The notes: generated by a model not told the origin, from the letters alone. 8,409 bases of DNA from SIG636 sp045535465 (GCA_045535465.1 JAZSLS010000144.1:1-8409); one strand, 5' to 3'; counted from the stretch's first letter, positions 1 to 8,005 are shown. A program made the numbers and translations.

Positions 1-18
1 ACCTTGTCATCAGCTTGA

Positions 19-39
19 ACCCCGCCACTATGGCGGGGT
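19..39 (+). terminator. GC-rich hairpin, probable intrinsic terminator
   Basis: A 9-bp perfect stem (A19 plus CCCCGCCA at 20-27, pairing with TGGCGGGG at 31-38 plus T39) closes on the three-base loop CTA. It stands out sharply from AT-rich surroundings. The plus-strand tail (TCTTCGTATGTTGTT) is T-rich but interrupted, so termination of a gene entering from the left is plausible and not certain. On the minus strand the tail is poorer, although the hairpin also lies downstream of the ABC-ATPase relic and could once have served it. A TGA at 16-18 would close a frame entering from base 1, but only five codons are visible, so no gene is called there. Bases 40-109 show nothing else I can support. 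Confidence 0.6.
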
Positions 40-109
40 CTTCGTATGTTGTTATAAAATGGTGATCTTGATATTTAAGCAGAGTTAATTATATACGATA
101 TATTCAATC

Positions 110-381
110 CTAAATATAGGCATTTCCATCTGATAAATGATAGGTAAAATCGGCTTTTTCAGCTATTTCCTTGGAGTGAGTTACTGCAATTACGTATTTG
201 CCGTTTTTGTGTGCTAAATCTTTTAAAAGCTTTATTATATTATCGCTGTTTTCGTTATCAAGGTTGCCCGTCGGTATTTGCCTGGTTCCTGCTCAAATAT
301 TGATTTGCCGTCCAATAGAATGTCACCGCTTTTAGGTTTGTAAAAATTATGCGCAAAAATATTTTCCATACTTGTTTTAAT
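110..381 (-). pseudogene. ABC transporter ATP-binding protein remnant, internally deleted
   Basis: Read on the minus strand, the right part (about 381 to 275) encodes IKTSMENIFAHNF followed by YKPKSGDILLDGKSI and ending near KYRR. This matches the stretch of an ABC ATPase from the last residues of Walker A to just before the Q-loop. The left part (274 to 110), in a different frame, encodes PTGNLDNENS, then IIKLLKDLAHKNG, then VIAVTHSKEIAEKAD and a closing HLSDG. That is the D-loop, helix and H-loop region (His codon at 176-178) of the MacB/LolD/peptide-export type of ATPase. The glycines of Walker A, the Q-loop, the LSGGQ signature and Walker B are all absent, so no active ATPase can be made. 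The frame change falls at about 270-285. The remnant ends in TAG at 110-112. The region is markedly AT-richer than the operon to its right. No partner permease is in the window. I am confident of the family and less so of the exact right edge, because the 5' part of the gene is gone. Confidence 0.8.
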
Positions 382-400
382 GGGGGAGAAGTGTTATAAT
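372..400 (+). promoter_or_regulatory. Sigma-A promoter with extended -10, driving the surface-protein operon
   Basis: TATAAT at 395-400 is a perfect -10 box, and TG at 392-393 makes it an extended -10 (TGTTATAAT). A -35-like TTGTTT lies at 372-377 with a 17-base spacer. It matches TTGACA only in its first half, which the extended -10 would compensate. Transcription would start near 406-408, giving a leader of about 57 bases. The -35 element overlaps the right edge of the ABC-ATPase relic, so this promoter now occupies part of the former gene or its junction. It is the only good promoter seen upstream of the 464 start, and none is seen between the later genes. Confidence 0.75.
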
Positions 401-422
401 ACAATTGTGTAAAACTATAGTT
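401..422 (+). promoter_or_regulatory. Two adjacent palindromes at the transcription start, possible operator
   Basis: ACAATTGT (401-408) is a perfect 8-bp palindrome directly after the -10 box. AACTATAGTT (413-422) is a perfect 10-bp palindrome four bases later. They span the predicted start point and early leader, a normal place for a repressor to bind. The first, with its flanking T, reads TACAATTGTG, close to the TACA-N2-TGTA core of BlaI/MecI-type operators, but one match this short is weak evidence. AT-rich leaders produce short palindromes by chance, so the regulatory role is an inference. Confidence 0.3.
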
Positions 423-450
423 AAAAGAGGTTGCATATATTTTTATTTTC

Positions 451-456
451 AGGAGG
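451..456 (+). promoter_or_regulatory. Ribosome binding site fixing the 464 start
   Basis: AGGAGG sits seven bases before ATG at 464. This decides the start: an in-frame TTG at 431 would add 11 residues (MHIFLFSGGKI), but the Shine-Dalgarno sequence lies downstream of it, and it would put a poor leader in front of a good signal peptide. Confidence 0.9.
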
Positions 457-463
457 AAAAATT

Positions 464-1006
464 ATGGGGAAAAGAATAACCAAATTTTTGGGTATTATTC
501 TGGTAATAGCTATGCTTTTACCGCTTATACCTGCATCCCTAGTTAATTCTGCCGAGGGTAACCCCTTCAACTACAACGTGTACGGCTCCGCAGGCGGCAG
601 CGGCGTTATGAAGAACGAGGTTATCAATCAGGTAACGAATTTAACGGACTATTATTATCACGAGGGCAGAGACCCGGATACGGGTTTTAAGGACCCTAAG
701 TACGTTACGGGTTCTCCTGCAGTAAAGTTTGTTTCATTCGAGAACAACGGCGGTGCATGGTCCAGCGGCGTTTACGTTGTTGAGCTTTCAACCGCTAACC
801 TTAGCCCCGAGCTTACATTTAAGAGCGGCAACGGCGGCAATTGGAACATTAAGTTCGAAAACGACGGCGTTTACGACGAGGATGCCATAGACCCCGAGGC
901 AGAACTTGTTATTAGCTGTAACTTCAGCAACAAGCAGGGCTACCTTAAGATAGGCAATAAGTCTGTAAGCGGCAAGGGCAGAAAAGAGCTTGCCGTAAAG
1001 TTTTAG
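464..1006 (+). CDS. Secreted protein, N-terminal piece of a giant Ig-like surface protein cut by in-frame UAG
   Basis: This 180-residue product begins with a clear Sec signal peptide: MGKR, a hydrophobic core around residues 8-24, and likely cleavage near NSA/EG at about residue 30. The start at 464 is set by AGGAGG at 451-456. The mature part is rich in Gly, Asn, Asp and aromatic residues, with a pattern of short beta strands (for example VKFVSFENN, VYVVELST, YLKIGNKSV), and looks like an incomplete beta-sandwich module. I recognise no named family. It ends AVKF-TAG. The following 2328-codon frame is in exactly the same reading frame, only one codon (GAT) further on, and lacks its own signal peptide and ribosome binding site. 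I therefore read this as the exporting N-terminus of that larger protein, separated by a single stop codon. As it stands, the ribosome would release a small secreted fragment. A genuine separate short gene is possible but less likely. Confidence 0.8.
   Translation: MGKRITKFLGIILVIAMLLPLIPASLVNSAEGNPFNYNVYGSAGGSGVMKNEVINQVTNLTDYYYHEGRDPDTGFKDPKYVTGSPAVKFVSFENNGGAWSSGVYVVELSTANLSPELTFKSGNGGNWNIKFENDGVYDEDAIDPEAELVISCNFSNKQGYLKIGNKSVSGKGRKELAVKF
1004..1006 (+). other. In-frame amber (UAG) codon interrupting the giant surface-protein gene
   Basis: The frame from ATG 464 reads without interruption to this TAG, then GAT, then ATG 1010 and another 2328 codons, all in phase. Only this one codon separates the signal peptide from the body of the protein. 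One base change from CAG, AAG, GAG, TAC, TAT, TTG, TCG or TGG would produce it. No Shine-Dalgarno sequence is placed to start translation at 1010, so the body would depend on readthrough, on suppression, or on reinitiation two codons after the stop. Confidence 0.85.
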
Positions 1007-1009
1007 GAT

Positions 1010-4000
1010 ATGTCAGAGCAGGTCATAGAGATAGGCGGCAACAAAAAGACCAAGGTCAACGGCGTTTACGGCTACGTAAGGGACAACACTCCCGCTTACA
1101 TAAAATCCGTTGACGTAACGCAGGAGGGCGCAAACCTTGTAGTCACCGCAACAGCGTCCGAGGCGTTGCGCAACTTTGGCAGCGATGCCGCAAGGGACGA
1201 ATGGAATAGAACCTACGTGAAGGTAACCGTTCAGGACGCCCGTTGCGGCGGTAATACCGATTACCTGACTGCTTACATAAAGAGTGTTTCCGACGATAAG
1301 ATCATCTTTGAAGCCCCTCTCGGCGACTGGGGCGGCAAGGACTATACCGTTATGTATCTTTCTCCTTCTACACTTAAGACTATTGACGGTACAATAAGCT
1401 TTGACCATAGGGAGCTGATCTATGACTACACATGGTACAGGGGCAGCGCTTCCATGTATTCTTATTACGGCTGCAAATTCTTTAAGAGCTTTAGTGTAGC
1501 TACAAGATCTACTTTCCTGAGTGACGTGGCAGGCAATTCCCTTAGCCTTGGTAACATCGCCCGCACGATGAAGAAGACCTTCGACAACACCACTCCTAAA
1601 GTAGACGGCGTTTCTCTAACCGCGCCCGGCAAGATAATGAATATCACCGCTTCCTCCAACAAGGATGATTGGCCTGAGGATATCAAACTTTCCGACCTTT
1701 ATATCAGCGAAGGCGAAAAAGTATACTTCAAGGTTACTACTGATGAAGCTCTTTCCAGATACGAAGGAATAAAGCTTGCTGTTAACGTAAAGGACGAAAC
1801 CGGCAAGCAGGTAGTCCTTCCTATGTATAAGATAAGCACCCTTCAGACTCTCTACGGTGTGCCTCAGTCTGTTATGGAGTTTGGTCCTATGACTGTCAAA
1901 GAGGGCTACTCTATGATGAACGGCTATGAAGGAAAGCGTATCGCTCCAACGTCACTCACTTATACCGTTGCGAGTGACGGTGCGGGTCATAATCTCAACG
2001 CTCGCCTTTTCAACCCTGCCGAGCAGCTTTACCTTGACCTTACGGGTCCTACCGTAAGCGTCACCAAGCTTGACCGCGCGCAAAACAGTCCTTACGCAAC
2101 CTTTAAGGTTGATATTGCAGATGCGGAATCGGGCCTTTACGGAGCTCCCGTAGTTGTTACCCTTAAGGGCAAAACCGATGCGGCATCTTCCTTCCGTTAT
2201 CTGGTAAGCGACAGTATGTCAGCGCCTACAGATGCATCTGCTTATACCGAGCAGGTTCAGCTTTCGGGCGACAGCACCGTGCAGATACCCTTCAAGGCTC
2301 ACGCACAACATGAATATACCGGCTACATCCATCTTATGCTTGAGCCCGGTCTTGAGCAGATAGTTGACGGTATAGTAGCATCCGCTACTACCGAGGACGT
2401 CCTCGGCAACTCTGCTTCTTCGGATGGTTGCACCATAGACTATGATTACGATAATATAAAGCCCTCAGTTTCGACCACAGGTATATTGGCAAAGTACCAC
2501 AATGTGGGCAGCTCCAATGCCGGCGTGAGTGTAAACGCAAGCTTTGTGGGTACAGACCACAGGAACATACCCGTTATTCAGTATCTCTGGCTTATTGATG
2601 ACGCCTCCGTTCCCACCGCAGCCAGCGAATGGAAGGTTGCAGGCGGCTTTGCCAAGCTTGACAGCCAGCTTCAGCTTTATAAATATTCAGGCTCTCAGAC
2701 CACAAGCATAAACGACGGTGCGGACCACACCGTGTACTTCTGGGCAAGGATGCAGGACGAATACGGCAACTGGAGCGATCCCGTGGGGACCAGTATAGAC
2801 GTATACCTCTCCAAGCCTTCGTTGAACGTTGAAGTGCTTTCGGACATAAACGTTCCCAACTATGAGCACAACGTAACAGTAACGGCTCCCGATGCAAGGG
2901 AAAGCGACGGTGCTGTTTCCTATACCCGTATTACTATGAAGGTGGGCGATAAGACCTATTTCAGAGTAGTCAAGACCGGCGAAAGCACAAACGTATTTGA
3001 TTTTGACGGCACTTGGTATACCGGCGCTATTCTTAGTGGTACGTACAGCGGTATAACTGAAGTTACCGACTTTACCTCTGTTAAACAGCATTACGGCAGT
3101 ATAACTCTCAGCTTTGAAAGCGCATACGTGCCTCTTACACCCGTGAGCGGTGAAAGGGTAAATGTAAGCAATGCATCTTACGTAAACCACAGCCAAAAGA
3201 TAGACGTTGTTTACTCCGGCGTACAGCCTGACGGCGTTGAGGTGCACAAGGTAGAGTTTCTCGATTTCCGTTCCAGTATAGGCGAATGGTTCGGTACAAA
3301 ATATCAAGATGAAGCTATCCGTATGAATCTGGATATGACGGGTGCTATGATCCGCTTTAGCATAAGCAACGAGCTTCGTCCCGACTGGAATCTTTCTAAC
3401 CTCGATACCGAAAGATCCTACGTTGTTATAGAGCAGATAGACGACAAGTATAACGTTCTTGGGGAATGTGTAAGATACACAGGTCTTGCCGCTACCACGG
3501 TACAGACCATAACCGTACCCGCCGCAAAGGATGACGGCACACCCTTCGAGAGCGGCGCTTACCGCTTTAGAGTAGGTGTATATCAGAAGGGCTCCGATTA
3601 CGTACAGGAGTTCATTCCCGACGGGTTTATTATGGTGCTTGATGCCAGCAATGATAACATTGCAGGCCTTTGGGGCTACACCATAGACGTGCACGATGAC
3701 CTCAGCAGTGACATCAGAGTGATGGCAGAGAACAATGAACCCATCCAGTCCTTCGGCATAAGTGCAGGCCGTCTTACTCAGACCGAGCGTGATAGGGAGT
3801 TTGCCACCTATACGGCAGGTTTGGATCTGTTCCAGTTCTACGTAGGCAGCGTTTCCCAGCCCCAAAGCTATTTCGGATTTGAAATAGGCGCCGTTGCAGG
3901 TATTCGTTTCTGGAATGCAGCAGCAAATCCCTCTGAAGAGGATCTGGCGGCTTATGAGTTCATAGAACCCGAGTATGACATTACCGTAGGCGAAGGAACC

Positions 4001-7000
4001 GCACAGGTGTATATCGGTACCTACGGTGCCAGCGATATCGTTAAAAGCGTACCTCAGGGCGCGGCAGGCTTGGGCATGACCAATATATACCTTACCGCAG
4101 GTATGAATACCTTCTGCTGTCAGACCGTAAGCTCTGCAGGCGTTGTTTCCCCCATAAATTATTTCTACGTCTACGTAACCAATACTCAGCCCACCGTTGA
4201 GCTAAGTGTTGACAGCTACGTTCCCTCCATCAGACCTTCTGAAATAGAGGGACAAACCAACGTAGACTCCATTACTTACAGAATAGACGAGGCATTCTCT
4301 GAACTTGGCGACATCATCCTTGAGGTAGTTCAGAGGAACCCCATCAACAACTACACTCCCGTTTACGTAAACGGCGTTGAGTATACTGAGACTAACGATT
4401 ACAACGATATAGTAGTACCCGTTAAGGCAGGCGATCTTGTAACCATTAAGATGGACTCTTACTCCAACAAGCTGGATAATGCTACCGTTCTCTTCATTGC
4501 CCGAGATGACTACGGTGCAATTACCGTAGTAACTCCCGAGCTTGGCGAAGTATACCGTGACGGCTATTATACCAACGACCCTGAAAGCGTACGCTTCGGT
4601 CTTTACGAACAAGACCCTTGGAAGTACAGCGATATTTGGACGGGTATCACCTACAACGAGCCTGTTGAGATTTATAATGCAGGAGAAGATAAGCTTAACG
4701 GCGAGGATATCGATGGCAAATTCGTGTCTTACATATACGGAGACACAGTTCTCGAAATCGTTAATGTCACAAGTGAAGACCTTTATGTAAACAAGTACAA
4801 TATCGAATCTAACGATATATCCCTTGGTGAGCTTGACCGCTGGTGGGATCATTACAGCGAGGATTCCGTCTGGTCAACTCAGGATACCTATGCATACGGT
4901 GTAAACCTTGACCTGCTTGACTGGGAAAACGCTGTTATCGAAATAAGCGGCGACGATATTGACGGCACCGTTACCTTGCCTTACGGCGCTTCCACACCAA
5001 ACGCCGCAGGCCTCATCTGGTTTAAGTATTCCGAATACAGCGGTCTTGAGCTTGCCTTTGCAGACCCTATCTCCGAGACCGAGTATGACTCTGATCACAG
5101 ACTTTATAGGTCTTACACAATCAAGGTTAAGGATATAGCAGGCAATGACTACGTATTTACCGAGGAATATACCAACCAGTACGTTTACTATACCGATGGC
5201 GGTGCTTCCTTGGTATACGGCTTTGACGATCCAATCTACGGTGTAGACCTTAATTTAAAGGTTTACCTGGAAAACGGCGGTAACGTAATCCACACTAATA
5301 TGTGCAAGGACGGTGTGTTTAACGGTTCGTTCACCGATGCCTACGGCAACGTATGGCCTATCTCCTACGAGATAATCGGTACTTCCTACAATGCAGAGAT
5401 AAACTTCTCTACTTTAGAGCCTACCATGAACCCCGTTACTATCACCATAAAATCAGATGTAGATATTACTGTAACCGAGTATGATGAAACCATTGTAACT
5501 ATTGAAAACAACGGCACTACAGAAGTTACCGTAACCGCTAAGGAAAACACCCGGTTCTATATCGACACCATTGGTAGATACGTGGATGTAGAAAACATCT
5601 TCACTCCTTCCTATTCCCTGAATTGGAATATTAGTGATGAGCTTGTAGAAAACGGCGGCGAGTTTGCAGGCCCCGTGACCGTAACTCTTTTGCCCGACGA
5701 GATTTATGAGTACAACGGAATATTCGACGGTCTGGAATACGAGCTTATCGACCGTTATACGGGTGACGCTCCCAGCTTCACCTTCTATTACGGCGATGCA
5801 ACAAGCTACACCTTTAAGGCAGAGGATCTGGCGTATATCTGCGGTAACGAGACAGCAGTTCTTACCGAGGATATAACCGTAACTCTTCCCGTAACTATTA
5901 TAGAAACAGCTCCCTTCGTTCCCGGCTTGGGCGAAGAAGACTATATCCCCGTAGACGAGGAAAGCCCTGAGGTACAGCTCCTTGCCTACACTCAGCAGAA
6001 CGGTCTGTATATCGATACACAACTTATGCTGAGAGTTACCAACGGCGAGTACAGCTACCTTCAGGACCACTACGGCTACACCGTATACGAGACCGCTTCT
6101 CCCAGAGCGGCAACAGCAAGTTTTGTAAACGCTCTTGGCTGGGGCAGTGCATACCGCTTCCACCTCGAGGCGTTTGATATAAGCAAATATAGCTTTATAA
6201 TAAAAGAAGGCTTGTTTGCAGAGACACCCGAATACGGCGCAGTAAGCGACACTGTCGAGGGTGTAAGCCTTGTGGGCAGACAGCTTACAGTAACTGCTCC
6301 TTGCGCCTTTACGCTCTTCGTTGTGGACGAAAACGGTCTTGCAACCGCAATTCCTCTTGATCTAAGCAACATCGGCACATCACCCATCCCCGGTACCGTA
6401 AAGGTTCCCGTAGATGGCGGCGTGCGCATCTACCTTACCGAGCCGGTTTGCGGTGAGGGTCAGTCCGTAAACGACCTTACCATCGTTCCCTCGGGCTATG
6501 AGGTAAGCGTGGATACCGATGCCGAAAGCGAATACTACGGTCTTAGCTATATTACCGTAGACCAAAACGGCATTTACAATATCAACTACAGCTATATGTA
6601 CACCTTTGATGCAGGCAAGGAACCCGCTAAGATAGATGGTACTGTCAGTGAGAGGGTAATAGAAATACGCAGCGAAAAGATATATATTGTAGGCAGTATA
6701 AAGTGGTCTGACAACTTTACAAAGCCTCTTACTAACAATAATGTAACCGCAACAATGCAGTTCTCTCAGCACGTGAAGGAAATTCAGGTGCCCGCAGAGC
6801 TTGTTGATGATATCAAGGTGCGTATCAACGGCACTATAGTTACTGTCCGTTACGACGGCAACTGTAAGGCTATAACCTTGACCGTAATAGCGGCAGGTGG
6901 CACCTCCACTACCGTAGACCTTGCGGCAGTTTCCAATATCGACAAGGATGCTCCCACTCTCAGCGTAAAGGACCGGATTCTGTCCTCCGACGGTAGAACC

Positions 7001-7996
7001 GTAAGCGTGACCCTTCACTCTGATGAGGCGGCAATATTTGCCAAGGATGGCAGCTACGGCACCGAGGTAGAGGAAGGCTATGATTACACCGTTACCGTAA
7101 AGGAAAACGGCACCTTCACCTACACCTTTGCAGATATGGCAGGCAACATCTCCACTATCAGCGTGACGGTTGAAGGCATAATAGATACTGCGCTTAAGTT
7201 GGAATACAGCAAGGATGGCGTGGACTTTGTTACTGATGCTCTTAGCCTCAGCCTCAGCATAGGAGATAAGATCTATGTAAGGGCTAACCGTGATAGCAAC
7301 ATCAGCATGAACGGCAGCGAAGAAATGTTTGCATCGGCAGGTGAATCTGTAGAGCTAACCGTTAACGCAGGCATGTCCGGACTTTGGCCCATCATCCGTG
7401 CCGAGGATGTCTATGGCAACGTAGTTCTCGGTCAGCTCGGTCAGGTGAAGCTTCCCGATATGAAGGCTCCCGTCGTTGACCTTATCAACAACTTGATCGT
7501 AGTTGAGGTCGGCACTTCTATTTCCGAGCTTGAGGCATTGCTTAGAAGTAACGTTACCGCATCCGACATAGATACGAACCTTAGCTACAGCTTTGAGTAT
7601 GAGCTTGACCTTGCCTATGCGGGTAGCTGTCAGGTAACCTATACGGTAAGCGACAGCAGTGGCAACGCGACCTCGGTATACGGTATTATACGTGTAGCGG
7701 CAGAAGGTGAGCCTATCGTTAAGATCAACGGTGACATAGTAGTACGTGACACGATTTACGTGGCAGATGATGATAGTATTCTTCTCAGCGTTGATACCCA
7801 AGGCGAGCCTTACAGCGTGGTATACAAGGACGGTCTTAAGAGTGTCGGTCAGATGAAGATAGGTATAACCGACCTCGTAAGAAACGCCACAAGCACCGAT
7901 GAGATACTTCTTCCCTTCGAAGAAAGCGGCTATTACACTGTTTGCATCATCACCCAAAGTCGTGATTACTACAGAATCCAAATCTATGTAGAATAG
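1010..7996 (+). CDS. Giant multi-domain Ig-like extracellular protein (body of the interrupted gene)
   Basis: The product has 2328 residues and is predominantly beta. Tandem Ig-like modules can be followed by their recurring start (a Pro-containing strand such as TPKV, GPTV, KPSV, KPSL, QPTV or APTL) and end (a D-x-x-G-N/H turn). Examples, in residues: about 27-190 ending DVAGN (172); 194-345 with DGAGH (323); 347-480 with DVLGN (463); 485-600 with DEYGN (583); one opening at 603; one opening at 1061; DIAGN at 1375; 1982-2050 with DMAGN (2042); DVYGN (2133). Residues about 2154-2230, ending SDSSGN, look like a DUF5011/HYR-type Ig-like domain. The central 1200-1700 region is very acidic and tyrosine-rich and harder to divide, with a Pro/acidic linker near 1635-1655. 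There is no catalytic motif, no LPXTG, no SLH repeats and no C-terminal membrane helix. This frame has neither a signal peptide nor a Shine-Dalgarno sequence, so ATG 1010 is probably an internal Met of a protein starting at 464. The likely role is an extracellular stalk, adhesin or matrix protein; this is inferred from architecture only. Confidence 0.85.
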   Translation: MSEQVIEIGGNKKTKVNGVYGYVRDNTPAYIKSVDVTQEGANLVVTATASEALRNFGSDAARDEWNRTYVKVTVQDARCGGNTDYLTAYIKSVSDDKIIFEAPLGDWGGKDYTVMYLSPSTLKTIDGTISFDHRELIYDYTWYRGSASMYSYYGCKFFKSFSVATRSTFLSDVAGNSLSLGNIARTMKKTFDNTTPKVDGVSLTAPGKIMNITASSNKDDWPEDIKLSDLYISEGEKVYFKVTTDEALSRYEGIKLAVNVKDETGKQVVLPMYKISTLQTLYGVPQSVMEFGPMTVKEGYSMMNGYEGKRIAPTSLTYTVASDGAGHNLNARLFNPAEQLYLDLTGPTVSVTKLDRAQNSPYATFKVDIADAESGLYGAPVVVTLKGKTDAASSFRYLVSDSMSAPTDASAYTEQVQLSGDSTVQIPFKAHAQHEYTGYIHLMLEPGLEQIVDGIVASATTEDVLGNSASSDGCTIDYDYDNIKPSVSTTGILAKYHNVGSSNAGVSVNASFVGTDHRNIPVIQYLWLIDDASVPTAASEWKVAGGFAKLDSQLQLYKYSGSQTTSINDGADHTVYFWARMQDEYGNWSDPVGTSIDVYLSKPSLNVEVLSDINVPNYEHNVTVTAPDARESDGAVSYTRITMKVGDKTYFRVVKTGESTNVFDFDGTWYTGAILSGTYSGITEVTDFTSVKQHYGSITLSFESAYVPLTPVSGERVNVSNASYVNHSQKIDVVYSGVQPDGVEVHKVEFLDFRSSIGEWFGTKYQDEAIRMNLDMTGAMIRFSISNELRPDWNLSNLDTERSYVVIEQIDDKYNVLGECVRYTGLAATTVQTITVPAAKDDGTPFESGAYRFRVGVYQKGSDYVQEFIPDGFIMVLDASNDNIAGLWGYTIDVHDDLSSDIRVMAENNEPIQSFGISAGRLTQTERDREFATYTAGLDLFQFYVGSVSQPQSYFGFEIGAVAGIRFWNAAANPSEEDLAAYEFIEPEYDITVGEGTAQVYIGTYGASDIVKSVPQGAAGLGMTNIYLTAGMNTFCCQTVSSAGVVSPINYFYVYVTNTQPTVELSVDSYVPSIRPSEIEGQTNVDSITYRIDEAFSELGDIILEVVQRNPINNYTPVYVNGVEYTETNDYNDIVVPVKAGDLVTIKMDSYSNKLDNATVLFIARDDYGAITVVTPELGEVYRDGYYTNDPESVRFGLYEQDPWKYSDIWTGITYNEPVEIYNAGEDKLNGEDIDGKFVSYIYGDTVLEIVNVTSEDLYVNKYNIESNDISLGELDRWWDHYSEDSVWSTQDTYAYGVNLDLLDWENAVIEISGDDIDGTVTLPYGASTPNAAGLIWFKYSEYSGLELAFADPISETEYDSDHRLYRSYTIKVKDIAGNDYVFTEEYTNQYVYYTDGGASLVYGFDDPIYGVDLNLKVYLENGGNVIHTNMCKDGVFNGSFTDAYGNVWPISYEIIGTSYNAEINFSTLEPTMNPVTITIKSDVDITVTEYDETIVTIENNGTTEVTVTAKENTRFYIDTIGRYVDVENIFTPSYSLNWNISDELVENGGEFAGPVTVTLLPDEIYEYNGIFDGLEYELIDRYTGDAPSFTFYYGDATSYTFKAEDLAYICGNETAVLTEDITVTLPVTIIETAPFVPGLGEEDYIPVDEESPEVQLLAYTQQNGLYIDTQLMLRVTNGEYSYLQDHYGYTVYETASPRAATASFVNALGWGSAYRFHLEAFDISKYSFIIKEGLFAETPEYGAVSDTVEGVSLVGRQLTVTAPCAFTLFVVDENGLATAIPLDLSNIGTSPIPGTVKVPVDGGVRIYLTEPVCGEGQSVNDLTIVPSGYEVSVDTDAESEYYGLSYITVDQNGIYNINYSYMYTFDAGKEPAKIDGTVSERVIEIRSEKIYIVGSIKWSDNFTKPLTNNNVTATMQFSQHVKEIQVPAELVDDIKVRINGTIVTVRYDGNCKAITLTVIAAGGTSTTVDLAAVSNIDKDAPTLSVKDRILSSDGRTVSVTLHSDEAAIFAKDGSYGTEVEEGYDYTVTVKENGTFTYTFADMAGNISTISVTVEGIIDTALKLEYSKDGVDFVTDALSLSLSIGDKIYVRANRDSNISMNGSEEMFASAGESVELTVNAGMSGLWPIIRAEDVYGNVVLGQLGQVKLPDMKAPVVDLINNLIVVEVGTSISELEALLRSNVTASDIDTNLSYSFEYELDLAYAGSCQVTYTVSDSSGNATSVYGIIRVAAEGEPIVKINGDIVVRDTIYVADDDSILLSVDTQGEPYSVVYKDGLKSVGQMKIGITDLVRNATSTDEILLPFEESGYYTVCIITQSRDYYRIQIYVE

Positions 7997-8005
7997 GACT
8001 AAGAC

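Noticed and set aside
1..18. C-terminal end of an upstream gene (five codons then TGA just before the hairpin)
   Set aside because: Five codons cannot be distinguished from chance, although the position right before a terminator is suggestive.
91..103. ATATA-CGA-TATAT inverted repeat
   Set aside because: A five-pair A/T-only stem in AT-rich DNA is expected by chance and has no tail or neighbouring signal.
431..463. Upstream TTG start (431) extending the first gene by 11 residues
   Set aside because: The AGGAGG at 451-456 lies inside this extension and is correctly spaced for ATG 464, which begins directly with a signal peptide.
1004..1006. Pyrrolysine insertion at the UAG
   Set aside because: Known pyrrolysine proteins are mainly methylamine methyltransferases. 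No pyl gene or clear downstream stem-loop is visible, so a mutation or ordinary suppression is more likely.
2687..3865. Long antisense open frame of 392 codons, and others at 1013-1408, 4202-4852, 5453-6163, 6380-7018 and 7355-8257
   Set aside because: All are in codon register with the sense gene. They stay open because the sense gene rarely uses TTA, CTA and TCA. They have no ribosome binding sites, and their translations have the composition of shadows.
4542..4790. 82-codon plus-strand frame inside the giant gene
   Set aside because: It overlaps a convincing coding frame in another phase and has no ribosome binding site or recognisable motif.
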